The notes beneath the pieces were generated by a model. The model had not been told where the DNA came from. It ran no database searches and saw nothing but the letters and a program-made list of their open reading frames with translations. Shown one piece after another: positions 32,365 to 40,203 of a DNA stretch of 48,811 bases. This stretch comes from Chthoniobacteraceae bacterium (GTDB lineage: Bacteria; Verrucomicrobiota; Verrucomicrobiia; Chthoniobacterales; Chthoniobacteraceae). Within the stretch, counting starts at the first letter, position 1. Each line of letters starts with the position of its first letter. Location of the stretch: positions 1-48,811 of the forward strand of contig CANJNZ010000028.1 in the NCBI GenBank assembly GCA_947476045.1, given 5' to 3'. The position numbers and the translations under genes are program-made.

Positions 32365-33729
32365 ATGCTCTCCAAACAGCAGCCCAGTAAACTTTCCCCT
32401 GACTTCGCGAAGTCAGGGGAAAAAGCTAACAACGACTTGGCTGTCGCATTCAAAAGCGTGGATTCGGGACTTATTGCACTCCGAGCCCGGCACGATGCGT
32501 TTATCAAAGCTACAAAGGGGAATTTTAATCTTTTCACCGTTCTTCGAGAGGTAGGTGAAGAAGTGGGTTTGCATTCTCGGTGGCTGGCATTTTTGCTCAA
32601 TCCGAATGCTACGCATGATTGCGGCACCCTATTTCTGAGTTTGTTTTTAAAAACTCTGCGTCAGGGCGTTCAACCACACGAGGATGATGCTGCGCCATGC
32701 GAACTCGAAGGCCTTGATTTGTTTGCTTGCGATACGGCAACCGTCCGTATCGAGGTCAACAGCGAGGAAGGGCGAATGGATATAGTAATTGAGAGCCTTA
32801 AATGGGGCATTATTGCTATAGAGAATATGGTTTGGGCAGACGAGCAGAAACTACAAATTGAGCGCTATGCAAAAGAACTCGAACGAACCTGCGAGCATTT
32901 CCACCGCAAATCGCTGCTAATATATTTAACGACGGACGGTCGAAAATCAGAGCAGGCTGGAACACGTTCAGGCAAATACTACCGTGCCTCATACAGCCAC
33001 CACATCCTGCATTGGCTCGAAGAGTGCCTGCGAGCAACGTATCGCTTCCCGAATATCAATCTAGCAATCCAACAATACGCTGCTTTGGTGAGACACATCA
33101 CTGGTAGCGGTGGTGATTACGAGTTTATGAAAGACGTTATCGAACTACTCAAAGTGCACCCCTCGCTTATCGAAAATATGCAGAATCTCCGCAGCGCCTA
33201 TGAGCAATTGCGGTCAAATTTTTGGAAGGAATTCGTATGCGAATTACAATTGCAGCTTCGTTCTCTCGGAATCGAGTGTGGGGAACCAAAACCCTCGCGA
33301 TCTCGACATATTCAAATCTATCTGGGGGCGAAACATTTTGTGTCATTTGATACGAACACTGAGCTGCGATTCATGATCGAAAGGCAGGATGGTGTTCCAG
33401 GCCTGTGGTTCGGGCTCGCTATCCACCATTACGGCGATGAAACAAAAAAAATTGGGAATCGCATTACGAAAAATGCAGCTCAATTTGTTACGATAACATC
33501 ACAATGGTTGACGGACTTTCCATCGCGATTCCGTGGCATTGTGAATGAATGGTGGCCGCTTGGTCATTTAGTCATTTCGGATGATTTTCTTTCGGAAAAA
33601 TATCTAGCTGAAAATGCGACTAACGGCAGCAAACCCGTTGCCGAACAAGTTAAGAAATTTTGCGCGGACATCGTTACTTTCTTAAAACCTGTTGAGACCC
33701 TTTGGCCCAAACGCGGAAAAACACTTTAG
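32365..33729 (+). CDS. PD-(D/E)XK nuclease superfamily protein (PDDEXK_4-like), low GC
   Basis: A 454-residue protein resembling the PDDEXK_4 group. Features are a conserved N-terminal block REVGEEVGLHSRWLAFLLNP (61-80), the acidic strand GRMDIVIES with D139, and IIAIENMVWADEQKLQIERY. In that last block the usual E-x-K appears as E153-N-M155, so the lysine is replaced by methionine. The C-terminal part (from about 290) is beta-rich and unassigned. Possible roles are defence or mobile-element nuclease; the altered motif leaves activity uncertain. Hand counts give 26/60 and 25/60 GC at 33481-33540 and 33601-33660, against 38/60 at 34201-34260 in the next gene, pointing to acquisition from elsewhere. 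Codons 10-20 contain a perfect 30-base palindrome. The ATG at 32365 is the only early ATG. Confidence 0.75.
   Translation: MLSKQQPSKLSPDFAKSGEKANNDLAVAFKSVDSGLIALRARHDAFIKATKGNFNLFTVLREVGEEVGLHSRWLAFLLNPNATHDCGTLFLSLFLKTLRQGVQPHEDDAAPCELEGLDLFACDTATVRIEVNSEEGRMDIVIESLKWGIIAIENMVWADEQKLQIERYAKELERTCEHFHRKSLLIYLTTDGRKSEQAGTRSGKYYRASYSHHILHWLEECLRATYRFPNINLAIQQYAALVRHITGSGGDYEFMKDVIELLKVHPSLIENMQNLRSAYEQLRSNFWKEFVCELQLQLRSLGIECGEPKPSRSRHIQIYLGAKHFVSFDTNTELRFMIERQDGVPGLWFGLAIHHYGDETKKIGNRITKNAAQFVTITSQWLTDFPSRFRGIVNEWWPLGHLVISDDFLSEKYLAENATNGSKPVAEQVKKFCADIVTFLKPVETLWPKRGKTL
32393..32422. repeat. Perfect 30-base palindrome inside the nuclease-like coding start
   Basis: Two 15-base arms meet with no spacer: TTTCCCCTGACTTCG followed by its exact reverse complement. 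It encodes about LSPDFAKSGEK at residues 10-20. Neither side has a T run, so it is not an ordinary terminator. It may be a palindromic element or a translation-controlling hairpin. Confidence 0.9.
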
Positions 33730-33827
33730 TAAAACTAGCTTTATGTCCGCCAGATTGGGCGTTGAGCAGCGGGCGCGTCTGTGCGTGTATGGGCGAGTGA
33801 TGTTTTCCAACCATCAAGTTGCGATGT

Positions 33828-33862
33828 TGTTTCGGATTCCGGGCTTCGGGCTTCGGGCTTTG
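33828..33862. repeat. Short tandem repeat before the DRTGG gene
   Basis: TTCGGATTCCGGGCTTCGGG runs on as CTTCGGGCTTTG, giving three copies of the GGGCTTC word in tandem directly upstream of the ATG at 33865. It lies in the space between the nuclease-like gene and the DRTGG gene. Similar TTCGG-type tandem words are common in intergenic repeats of related bacteria, but I cannot confirm a family from one window. Confidence 0.45.
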
Positions 33863-33864
33863 CC

Positions 33865-34956
33865 ATGAACTCGGTCACGCCACGCATTTTCATCGCTGCC
33901 ACGCAGCAGAACGACGGAAAGACGACGGTGGCGCTGGGGCTTTTCAATGCGTTGCGGAAGACACATGGGCGCATCGGGTTCATCAAGCCGGTGGGGCAGC
34001 ATTTCGTGGAAATCGAGGGGCACAAGATTGACGAGGACACGGTGCTCATTGACCAGACTTACGGGATTTTTGCGCCGCTGGATGCGATCAGCCCGGTCGC
34101 GGTGGAGCCGGACTTTACGCGCAAATTCATCCAGCAGGCGAACACGGATATGCTGGTGCGCCGGATTCAGAATTCGTTCGACCGCGCGGCGTGGGAGAAG
34201 GATTTCGTCATCATCGAAGGCACGGGGCACGCGGGCGTGGGCTCGGTCTTTGACCTCTCGAATGCGCGGGTGGCGAAGCTGCTCGGCTCGAAGGCGATCA
34301 TCATCACCGAGGGCGGCATCGGCAGGCCGATTGACGAGGTGGCGCTGAGTCACGCGCTGTTTGAAAAGGAGGGCGTGGAGGTGCTCGGCGTGGTGCTGAA
34401 CAAGGTGCTGCCGGAGAAATACGATTACGTGGTGGAGTTCGCGGGGCGTGGTTTCAAGCGACTCGGCATCGAGCTGCTCGGGGCGATTCCGAGTGATGTG
34501 ATGCTTTCACACCCGACGCTGGGGCAGGTGTGCAAGGCGGTGAAGGGAGAGTTCATCAATGCGCGCACCAGTTCGCGGCGTCTCGCGCGACGCGTGCTCA
34601 TCGGCGACATGGAGACGGGGCATATGCTTTCGCATTTCACGCCCGGCACGCTCGTGATCACGCCCGGCGACCGCGAGGATGTGGTGCTCGCTGCGGTGTC
34701 GCTCGTGGGCCAGCACGCACGCGGGCTTTGCGGGCTGGTGCTGAGCAGCGACCTGCGCCCAAACGAGACTGTGATGCAGGTTTTGCACGACAGCGATCTC
34801 CCGGCCATCGCTTCGCCGCTCGACAGCTACACCATCGCGAGCCGCATCCATTCGATGACGATCAAAACACTTCCCGGCGACACGGAGAAAATCGAACGCA
34901 TCCAGGCGCTCACGGAAAAGCACATCAACCTAGAGCGGCTGCTCGGGAAGTTGTAG
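33865..34956 (+). CDS. Pta N-terminal-type P-loop/DRTGG protein
   Basis: A 363-residue protein with the two domains that form the N-terminal half of long phosphotransacetylases. The BioD-like P-loop domain (about 1-210) has IAATQQNDGKTTVALGLF with G18-K19-T20-T21, FIKPVGQHF, VIIEGTGHAGVGSVFDLSN and IIITEGGIGRPIDEVALSHA. The DRTGG domain (about 225-325) shows ARRVLIGDMETGHMLSHFTP and TLVITPGDREDVVLAAVSL. In E. coli Pta this half is regulatory. A catalytic PTA_PTB half is absent here but encoded at 31280-32317. It may regulate Pta in trans or have an independent role. The ATG at 33865 directly follows tandem GGGCTTC repeats (33839-33860); upstream residues in frame come from these. Confidence 0.85.
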   Translation: MNSVTPRIFIAATQQNDGKTTVALGLFNALRKTHGRIGFIKPVGQHFVEIEGHKIDEDTVLIDQTYGIFAPLDAISPVAVEPDFTRKFIQQANTDMLVRRIQNSFDRAAWEKDFVIIEGTGHAGVGSVFDLSNARVAKLLGSKAIIITEGGIGRPIDEVALSHALFEKEGVEVLGVVLNKVLPEKYDYVVEFAGRGFKRLGIELLGAIPSDVMLSHPTLGQVCKAVKGEFINARTSSRRLARRVLIGDMETGHMLSHFTPGTLVITPGDREDVVLAAVSLVGQHARGLCGLVLSSDLRPNETVMQVLHDSDLPAIASPLDSYTIASRIHSMTIKTLPGDTEKIERIQALTEKHINLERLLGKL

Positions 34957-34975
34957 GCGTTTTCTACGACTGCCG

Positions 34976-35626
34976 TTACTGCTGCGGCTTTGGCTCGCCC
35001 TCGGCTGGCTTCGCTGGCTCGGGAGTCGCAGGTTTTGCGGGCTCTGGAGCAGCAGACTCAACGGGTTTGGCAGCTTCTGGCGCAGCGGGCTTGGCGGGTT
35101 CCGCCGCCGGTGTCGGCTTGGCAGCTTCGGGAGTTGCAGGAGGGAGAGGAGCAGCGCCGGGTTCGGGCTTCGGCTGAACGGCAGGTGTGGGTTCCTTTTT
35201 GATCAGAGCGTCCTTGATGGCGTCCTCCGTGGATTTCACATCGGCAGGAGCAGGAGTCGCAGGCGTCACTTTTGCAGCGGCTTCCTCGGCAGCCTTCTTA
35301 GCTTCTTCCTGTTTGTCGCGTTCGGCTTTCTCGGCATTCGCCTTTGCGATGAACTCAGTCACCTTCCCCTTGGTATCCTTGTCGTGAGTGCCAAGGACGG
35401 CGATGAGCAGACAGAGCGCGAGAAAGATGCCGCCAAGCCAGCGCGTGAGAACAGCGAGGACGTTGGTCGTCTGTGCGCCGAAGATGTTGCTCGCGGTGTC
35501 GCCGCCGAAAGCCGCGCCAAGGCCCTCGTTTTTCGGGCGCTGAAGCAGCACGACGAAGACGATGACGATGCTCACAATGACTGTGAGAACTTTGAGCAGG
35601 CTGATGAGAATACCGATCCAGTTCAT
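34976..35626 (-). CDS. secG: Preprotein translocase subunit SecG with a long C-terminal extension
   Basis: SecG, the small non-essential subunit of the SecYEG channel, is recognisable in the first about 85 residues. The first membrane helix is LISLLKVLTVIVSIVIVFVV, followed by the diagnostic LLQRPKNEGLGAAFGG cytoplasmic loop and the second helix GGIFLALCLLIAVLGTH. The product then continues for about 130 residues of Lys/Glu/Ala helix (KANAEKAERDKQEEAKKAAE) and an Ala/Pro/Lys/Glu-rich tail with repeated PAKPA and PEAAKP units. The total of 216 residues is about twice the usual length. Such extensions are known in some Verrucomicrobia and Planctomycetes; the function is unknown. It converges on the DRTGG gene with 19 bases between stops. 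Confidence 0.9.
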   Translation of the reverse strand: MNWIGILISLLKVLTVIVSIVIVFVVLLQRPKNEGLGAAFGGDTASNIFGAQTTNVLAVLTRWLGGIFLALCLLIAVLGTHDKDTKGKVTEFIAKANAEKAERDKQEEAKKAAEEAAAKVTPATPAPADVKSTEDAIKDALIKKEPTPAVQPKPEPGAAPLPPATPEAAKPTPAAEPAKPAAPEAAKPVESAAPEPAKPATPEPAKPAEGEPKPQQ

Positions 35627-35717
35627 AAAAAGGGCGCGGAATATGGGCGGGGGCTTTCAGGAAGGCAAATGGGAATTCCACTCATTTCAGGGCATGAGAT
35701 GCCTCCCGAAAAGCCCA

Positions 35718-35763
35718 CACCCGGCCCTGGCGGGAGGGCTGACTCCCCACGGGAGTCCGGGTG
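35718..35763. repeat. Three-way-junction inverted repeat between secG and the HEAT-like gene
   Basis: An outer stem CACCCGG/CCGGGTG (35718-35724, 35757-35763) encloses two inner hairpins: CCCT/AGGG around a six-base loop, and GACTCCC/GGGAGTC around a three-base loop. All three stems are perfect. It lies in the 160-base gap between the HEAT-like gene stop (35787) and the secG start (35626). It may be a REP-like element or a terminator, although a T run is missing. Confidence 0.7.
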
Positions 35764-35786
35764 CGGCTAAATATTTCGCGTATTGT

Positions 35787-36866
35787 TTACAGTCCCTCTG
35801 CTCCGTCCGTGCCGCGGAAGGCAACGATGGTGCGCTTTGAAAGTTCCGTGAGTCGCTGATCTAGAAAGGTAGCGGCTTGAGCGGCTGATTTGCCTAGCTC
35901 GGTATCCACTCCGAGTTCTTCTGAGAGCGTGCGAAGAAGCGGCAAGGCCTCGGGGCGCTGTGTATCGGCGAGGGCCTGAATTGCGCTCATGCGAAAGACG
36001 ACGTGCGTCTTCGTTTCGCGAACCCATTTTGGAAGCATATCGATGGCGACATCGGGATAAAAGCGGGCGATCCCGAAAAGCGCATAGTGTCTTGTGCCGG
36101 GGTCGCCATTGAGGAGTTCATGTTTCCAGAAGTCCCATTCCCTTTCCTCGCTGATGCCATAGTAGCGCTTCGCGGCTTCGCGGCTGAGTGGCTCGATCAT
36201 AGCCTCGATGCGAAGCTGCGGGTCCAGAGTGAGTGCAACCGTTTCCATTTTCACACCGCTGTCGCGAAGCGCAGTAAGCGCTGCGAGCAGGTCTGCGGTT
36301 TCAGTGCGAAACGCATCCGTATCGAACTTGCTGGCAACGCCATTGGCGGGAGCAAACTTCGCAAGCGCATTCAGCGGGAGATTTTCCGTGATGGAAAGAA
36401 CGACGACCTGCGCTGCCGGCGTGGAAAGTTCGGGGTGGTCGGCAAGCCATGTGATGAAGGTTTCGAGTTTGGGTGCGCTTTGGTAGGAGAGTTTGTAGGC
36501 GCTGTTTCCGAGTTTGTTCGTGCTGTGAATGGCAGCGGTCGCGATGGAAATCTCGGCGCTCTGCGCAGGCATCAGTTCGAGTTCCATGACGCGAAGTGCG
36601 ATGACACTATTGCGCCCACTCTCGAGCACCTGCCCGGCAGGAACATGAATGCGGAGCGGTGTGGGTGAGTTATTGCGAAGTTTTGCGGTGATCAGGTCGC
36701 GACCATTTCCCACAAGACTCGCCTGCACGATGCCCTGCTGGACACCTGTAATGAGTTCGGAGGTTTCAAATTCAACGGCCGGCGCTGCGGTGGCAGGTTT
36801 GATGTCGGCGGCCGTCGCAAAAGCGGCGAACGCGGTTGTCAGCGTGAGTTGGATAAAGGCTTTCAT
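35787..36866 (-). CDS. Secreted protein with HEAT-like C-terminal region, unknown function
   Basis: A 359-residue product with signal peptide MKAFIQLTLTTAFAAFATA. The first half contains a beta-rich region (VEFETSELITGVQQGIVQAS, LITAKLRNNSPTPLRIHVPA, LRVMELELMPAQSAEISIAT) resembling an immunoglobulin-like sandwich. The second half is helical and ends with HEAT-type helix pairs (GTRHYALFGIARFYPDVAID, HVVFRMSAIQALADTQRPEA, ELGKSAAQAATFLDQRLTEL). I do not recognise a named family. The ATG at 36866 begins the signal peptide; an in-frame ATG at 36884 lies inside the palindrome at 36871-36886. It is 63 bases downstream of the kinase stop and may be read from the same transcript. Confidence 0.68.
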   Translation of the reverse strand: MKAFIQLTLTTAFAAFATAADIKPATAAPAVEFETSELITGVQQGIVQASLVGNGRDLITAKLRNNSPTPLRIHVPAGQVLESGRNSVIALRVMELELMPAQSAEISIATAAIHSTNKLGNSAYKLSYQSAPKLETFITWLADHPELSTPAAQVVVLSITENLPLNALAKFAPANGVASKFDTDAFRTETADLLAALTALRDSGVKMETVALTLDPQLRIEAMIEPLSREAAKRYYGISEEREWDFWKHELLNGDPGTRHYALFGIARFYPDVAIDMLPKWVRETKTHVVFRMSAIQALADTQRPEALPLLRTLSEELGVDTELGKSAAQAATFLDQRLTELSKRTIVAFRGTDGAEGL

Positions 36867-36870
36867 GCCG

Positions 36871-36886
36871 CCATGCATGTGCATGG
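36871..36886. promoter_or_regulatory. Perfect palindrome just upstream of the HEAT-like gene start
   Basis: CCATGCATGTGCATGG: arms CCATGCA and TGCATGG are perfect complements around a two-base centre, five bases upstream of the chosen ATG. It could be an operator or a hairpin hiding the start. It also contains an alternative start codon. Confidence 0.35.
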
Positions 36887-36929
36887 GGCGTGCCAGAAGC
36901 GGCGCGAAATTGGATGCCCGCCCGGACGC

Positions 36930-37919
36930 TCAATTCCTGATTCCAGAAAAGAGCTGCTGAAGCTTGGTGCGAAGCTGATCGGGCTTGAATGGCTTTTGCA
37001 GAAAACCCGCGAGACCCTTCCCTGTGAAACGGTTGATCGCCTCCTGCTCGTTGAAGCCGCTCATTAATATGACATGCACTCCGGGGTCCAAGGCCCGGAG
37101 CTGGCGGAAAGTTTCCTCGCCATCCATATGCGGCATCGTGAGATCCATGAGCACGGCGGAAATTTCAGCGCGCTGCGCCTTGTAGCGCTCGACTCCCTGC
37201 AGCCCATCCACAGCAAGAATTGCCTTGAATCCAAACGACTCCGCCATACGCGCGCACACCGTTCGCACCGTCTCCTCGTCATCCACGATCAGGATGGTTC
37301 CCGAGCCCTTCCATTTCGCTGCATTCGCGGTATCTTGCTGGATGGTCTGCGCACGTCCATCGGCTACGGGAAAGAGCAGCTTGAACATCGTGCCCTTGCC
37401 CGCCTCGCTATAGACTTTCATCGCGCCTTTGTGCCCGCGAACAATCCCCAGCACGGCGCTCAGCCCAAGACCGCGGCCCGTGAATTTCGTGGTGAAAAAT
37501 GGTTCGAAGATATGGCTCTTCATCTCGGGACTCATCCCGCAGCCATTGTCAGCGACTTCGAGGAAAACATAATCCCCTTCAGCTACCTGATCGGCGAGGA
37601 CAGCGCTATTGAGGTAATCTTTGTCCACGCGGACAACGCCAGTATTCAGTGAAATGGTCCCGCTCTTTCCTCCAAGTGCTTCGCTGGCGTTGATGACAAG
37701 ATTCATCACCACCTGCCTGAGTTGAGTCGGGTCGGCCTTAATGGGCGGAAGATCTTTTGCGAGGTTGAACCGGAGCACCGCCCCTTTGGCGATGGAGATG
37801 CTGAGAAGCTGGGTGGTCTCCTGCACGATGGTGCTGACATCTAGAAGATGCACGGAGAACCGGCCCTTGCCGGAGTAAGCGAGCATTTGCTTGCAGAGAT
37901 CGGCTGCGCGAACGGCCAC
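36930..37919 (-). pseudogene. Hybrid sensor histidine kinase, 3' part (ATPase and receiver), out of frame with the 5' part
   Basis: This frame holds the C-terminal half of the hybrid kinase: end of the dimerisation helix ([19 protein letters not shown]), ATP-binding domain with N box (MNLVINASEALGGKSG), G1 (EVADNGCGMSPEM), F box (IFEPFFTTKF) and G2 (GRGLGLSAVLGIVRGHKGA). It ends with a receiver domain (TILIVDDEETVRTVCARMAE) that has the phosphoacceptor Asp in VLMDLTMPHMDGEETF and a switch-region lysine in FLQKPFKPDQL. It cannot start well on its own: the GTG at 37919 cuts the phosphoacceptor helix hairpin. It reads on naturally from the upstream frame if one base is added near 37940-37950. 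It is either a mutation or an assembly error. Confidence 0.85.
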
Positions 37920-39247
37920 CTCCTCGATCTGGGCAAGATATTTGTGGCCTCATCGCCATGAGGGAGCGTCATCCGGGCGAGACTGGCATTACCCAGAACG
38001 CTGGTAAGTAGATTGTTGAAATCGTGGGCAATTCCTCCTGCGAGCACGCCGAGACTTTCAAGCCGCTGGGTTTCCTGAAGTTTGCGTTCAAACGCGGCTT
38101 TCTCCTCCTCTGCAAGCTTGCGAGCCGTGATGTCCTCCGTCACACCGCCGACACGCCTGACAGTGCCATCCGGACCGGGGACCGGGAATGATCGGTCGCG
38201 CAGCCAGCGAACAGAGCCATCTTTGTGGATGATACGATATTCTGTTTCGCGCGGGCGCTCCCGCTCGCCATCAAAAGCAGCGATGACGCGCTCTTTATCT
38301 TCGGGATGAATCGCGTCGCGCCAGACACTGCTCATAGTATGATACGACGTTTGAGAAACTCCGAAAATGCGCTCAAATATCTGATTTACGTAAACAGCAC
38401 GCCCCAGATCAAAATCGTAGAGCCAAAATATTTCACCCGCATTTTCTGCCATCTGGCGAAACCGCTGCTCGCTCGCGTTAAGTTCGCTGTTCCGCTGCTG
38501 AAGTTGCGCGGCCATCGAATCAAAAGCCTCTGCAAGCCGGGCAAGTTCGTCGCCGCCTGCCAGCCTCGCTCTTGCATCAAGATTGCCATTCGCAAGCTGC
38601 CGCGCGACCTCCACAATCCTTCGCACGCGGGCAGTCAGCATCCGGTGAAAGATGAATGAAAAAACGAGCGCGAGGCCGAGCAAAACAGCACTGCCAATCT
38701 GCAAACGGCGAATCTCCGAAGCGTGCATGATGGCTTTTTGCCAGCTCATATCGAAATCGAGCAACACCACTCCGACTTCACCCGTATTGACCCGGCTGGG
38801 GGCGACTATGGAAAACGGAAAGGCTCCAACCATGCCATTGCCGCCCCTCGTGATTTGGATTTTTGAGCAACTTTGTTTTCTCACGCTCTGGATGAGTTCC
38901 GCATGATTCGCCCCGAGTGATTCCGCGAGCTTCAAGCCGCGCTGATCGTAGCGCGTGGCAAATTGCACCTCGTCCTTCGCATTAAAAACCAGCGTATGCC
39001 GCAGCCCGGGACTTGTGCCGCTGAGACTAATTTCCCGCTGAGCTCCCTCGGGTGAATCCATCTCGACTAAAAAAGCGGTCATGCTCGACAGCTTCGTGCC
39101 GAGAAACTGCATACGCTCGGTGGTTGCTCTCTCTATAAATCGCTGATCCTGCCTTTTCTCGTATAAATATGAAATCACCCCAACAATCAGGCCGAACAGG
39201 ACAAGCACCAGCGGAATACCTATACGAAGTGGCGGGGGAAACTTCAC
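37841..39247 (-). pseudogene. Hybrid sensor histidine kinase, 5' part (sensor, HAMP, PAS, H box), frameshifted at its end
   Basis: The frame encodes a membrane helix ([20 protein letters not shown]), an extracytoplasmic sensor of about 150 residues, a second helix ([20 protein letters not shown]), a HAMP linker ([20 protein letters not shown]), a PAS domain with C-terminal motif ([20 protein letters not shown], then [20 protein letters not shown]) and the H box [20 protein letters not shown] with H408. After about N436 the frame runs into unrelated residues ([13 protein letters not shown]), while the next frame continues the family sequence ([16 protein letters not shown]). The intact protein would be about 771 residues. 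The GTG start at 39247 overlaps the stop of the solute-binding gene in GTGA. Confidence 0.85.
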
Positions 39248-40203
39248 TTGTCTGTCTCCTTAAGAAAGCTGTTTTCGAAAAGCTTCGCCGTCTGCACGGT
39301 CGATTGGAGCAACTGACTTGCCTGCATTAACGCGGTCATTTTCTTAACCAGTGCCAGCAGCGACGTTTCCCCTTTGGCCAGCATGCGGATGTTTTCCTGA
39401 CGGTCTAAAAAGCGCAGCAGCTTGAGCGATTCCAGAAATTGCGCGCTGGTGACCTGCTCGCGCACTGAGACGCGGCTCGCTGCATCCTCCGGCTTTTGCG
39501 TGAGATGCTGGATTGCAAGAAACCAACTGTTGATCAGTTTGCGCAACGTCCGCTCGTATTTTTCCAGCGCATCGGCACGCACAATCATGACATCGAGAAT
39601 TTCGGAGGGAAGTTCCGTGGTGTCAAAAATCTGCCTCGCCCCACGCGACAACAATCGCGAGCGATAGGGCTCATAGGTAACGACCGCATCCAGCGCCCCC
39701 TTGTTGAACTGATCCTCCAGCCGGTCCGCTCGAAGAGAAACATTGGTAATCTCGCCTGCTGCGACTCCGTGAATTTCCAGCGCACGACTGAGGATAAATG
39801 CACCCAGATTATTCGTTTCGATTCCGACTTTGCGGCCTTTCAAGGCTGCAATATTTTCTATTCCGGGCCGGGCGAGAATCGCATCCGCTCCGTTTGAATA
39901 ATCCATCAATAAAACGATGCGCAAATCGTGGCCCTCTGCAACCAGACGAAGAACCTCATCAAGCGTGACTGTGATGGAGTCCACCAACCCATTTTTAAAA
40001 GAAACCATGGAATCAGCAGCCGAGGGAAACTCCACGAGGTGCACTTCATTTTCAGAAAGCAATCCAAGGCTGCGCGCAATAAAAAGCGGCTCATAGCCTG
40101 GCCACACAAAAGTGCCGATGCGCATCGGCGCCAGCGGGGCTTCGCTACATGCGGCAAGCGCGAGCGCCGGGAGTGTAGCTGATAAGAATTGTCGCCGATT
40201 CAT
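39244..40203 (-). CDS. ABC-type substrate-binding lipoprotein (NMT1/SsuA-like)
   Basis: A 319-residue periplasmic binding protein of the NMT1/THI5/SsuA type. The N terminus [20 protein letters not shown] contains a twin-arginine-like RR-x-F-L and a lipobox (LAAC), so a lipid-anchored product is likely. Body motifs are [20 protein letters not shown], then [39 protein letters not shown] and [20 protein letters not shown]. The ligand is not known. No ABC permease or ATPase is nearby; instead the gene overlaps the hybrid kinase by four bases (GTGA) and endonuclease III by four bases (ATGA), suggesting it feeds a ligand-bound signal to the kinase. The longer frame from 40242 lies inside nth. Confidence 0.85.
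   Translation of the reverse strand: MNRRQFLSATLPALALAACSEAPLAPMRIGTFVWPGYEPLFIARSLGLLSENEVHLVEFPSAADSMVSFKNGLVDSITVTLDEVLRLVAEGHDLRIVLLMDYSNGADAILARPGIENIAALKGRKVGIETNNLGAFILSRALEIHGVAAGEITNVSLRADRLEDQFNKGALDAVVTYEPYRSRLLSRGARQIFDTTELPSEILDVMIVRADALEKYERTLRKLINSWFLAIQHLTQKPEDAASRVSVREQVTSAQFLESLKLLRFLDRQENIRMLAKGETSLLALVKKMTALMQASQLLQSTVQTAKLFENSFLKETDK

Noticed and set aside
32393-32422. Reading the 30-base palindrome as an ordinary terminator
   Set aside because: It is inside a coding frame and is followed by A, not T, on either strand; the flanks do not fit a rho-independent terminator.
37936-37955. Programmed -1 frameshifting in the sensor kinase gene
   Set aside because: No X-XXY-YYZ slippery heptamer or stimulating hairpin is visible at the junction; mutation or sequence error is simpler.
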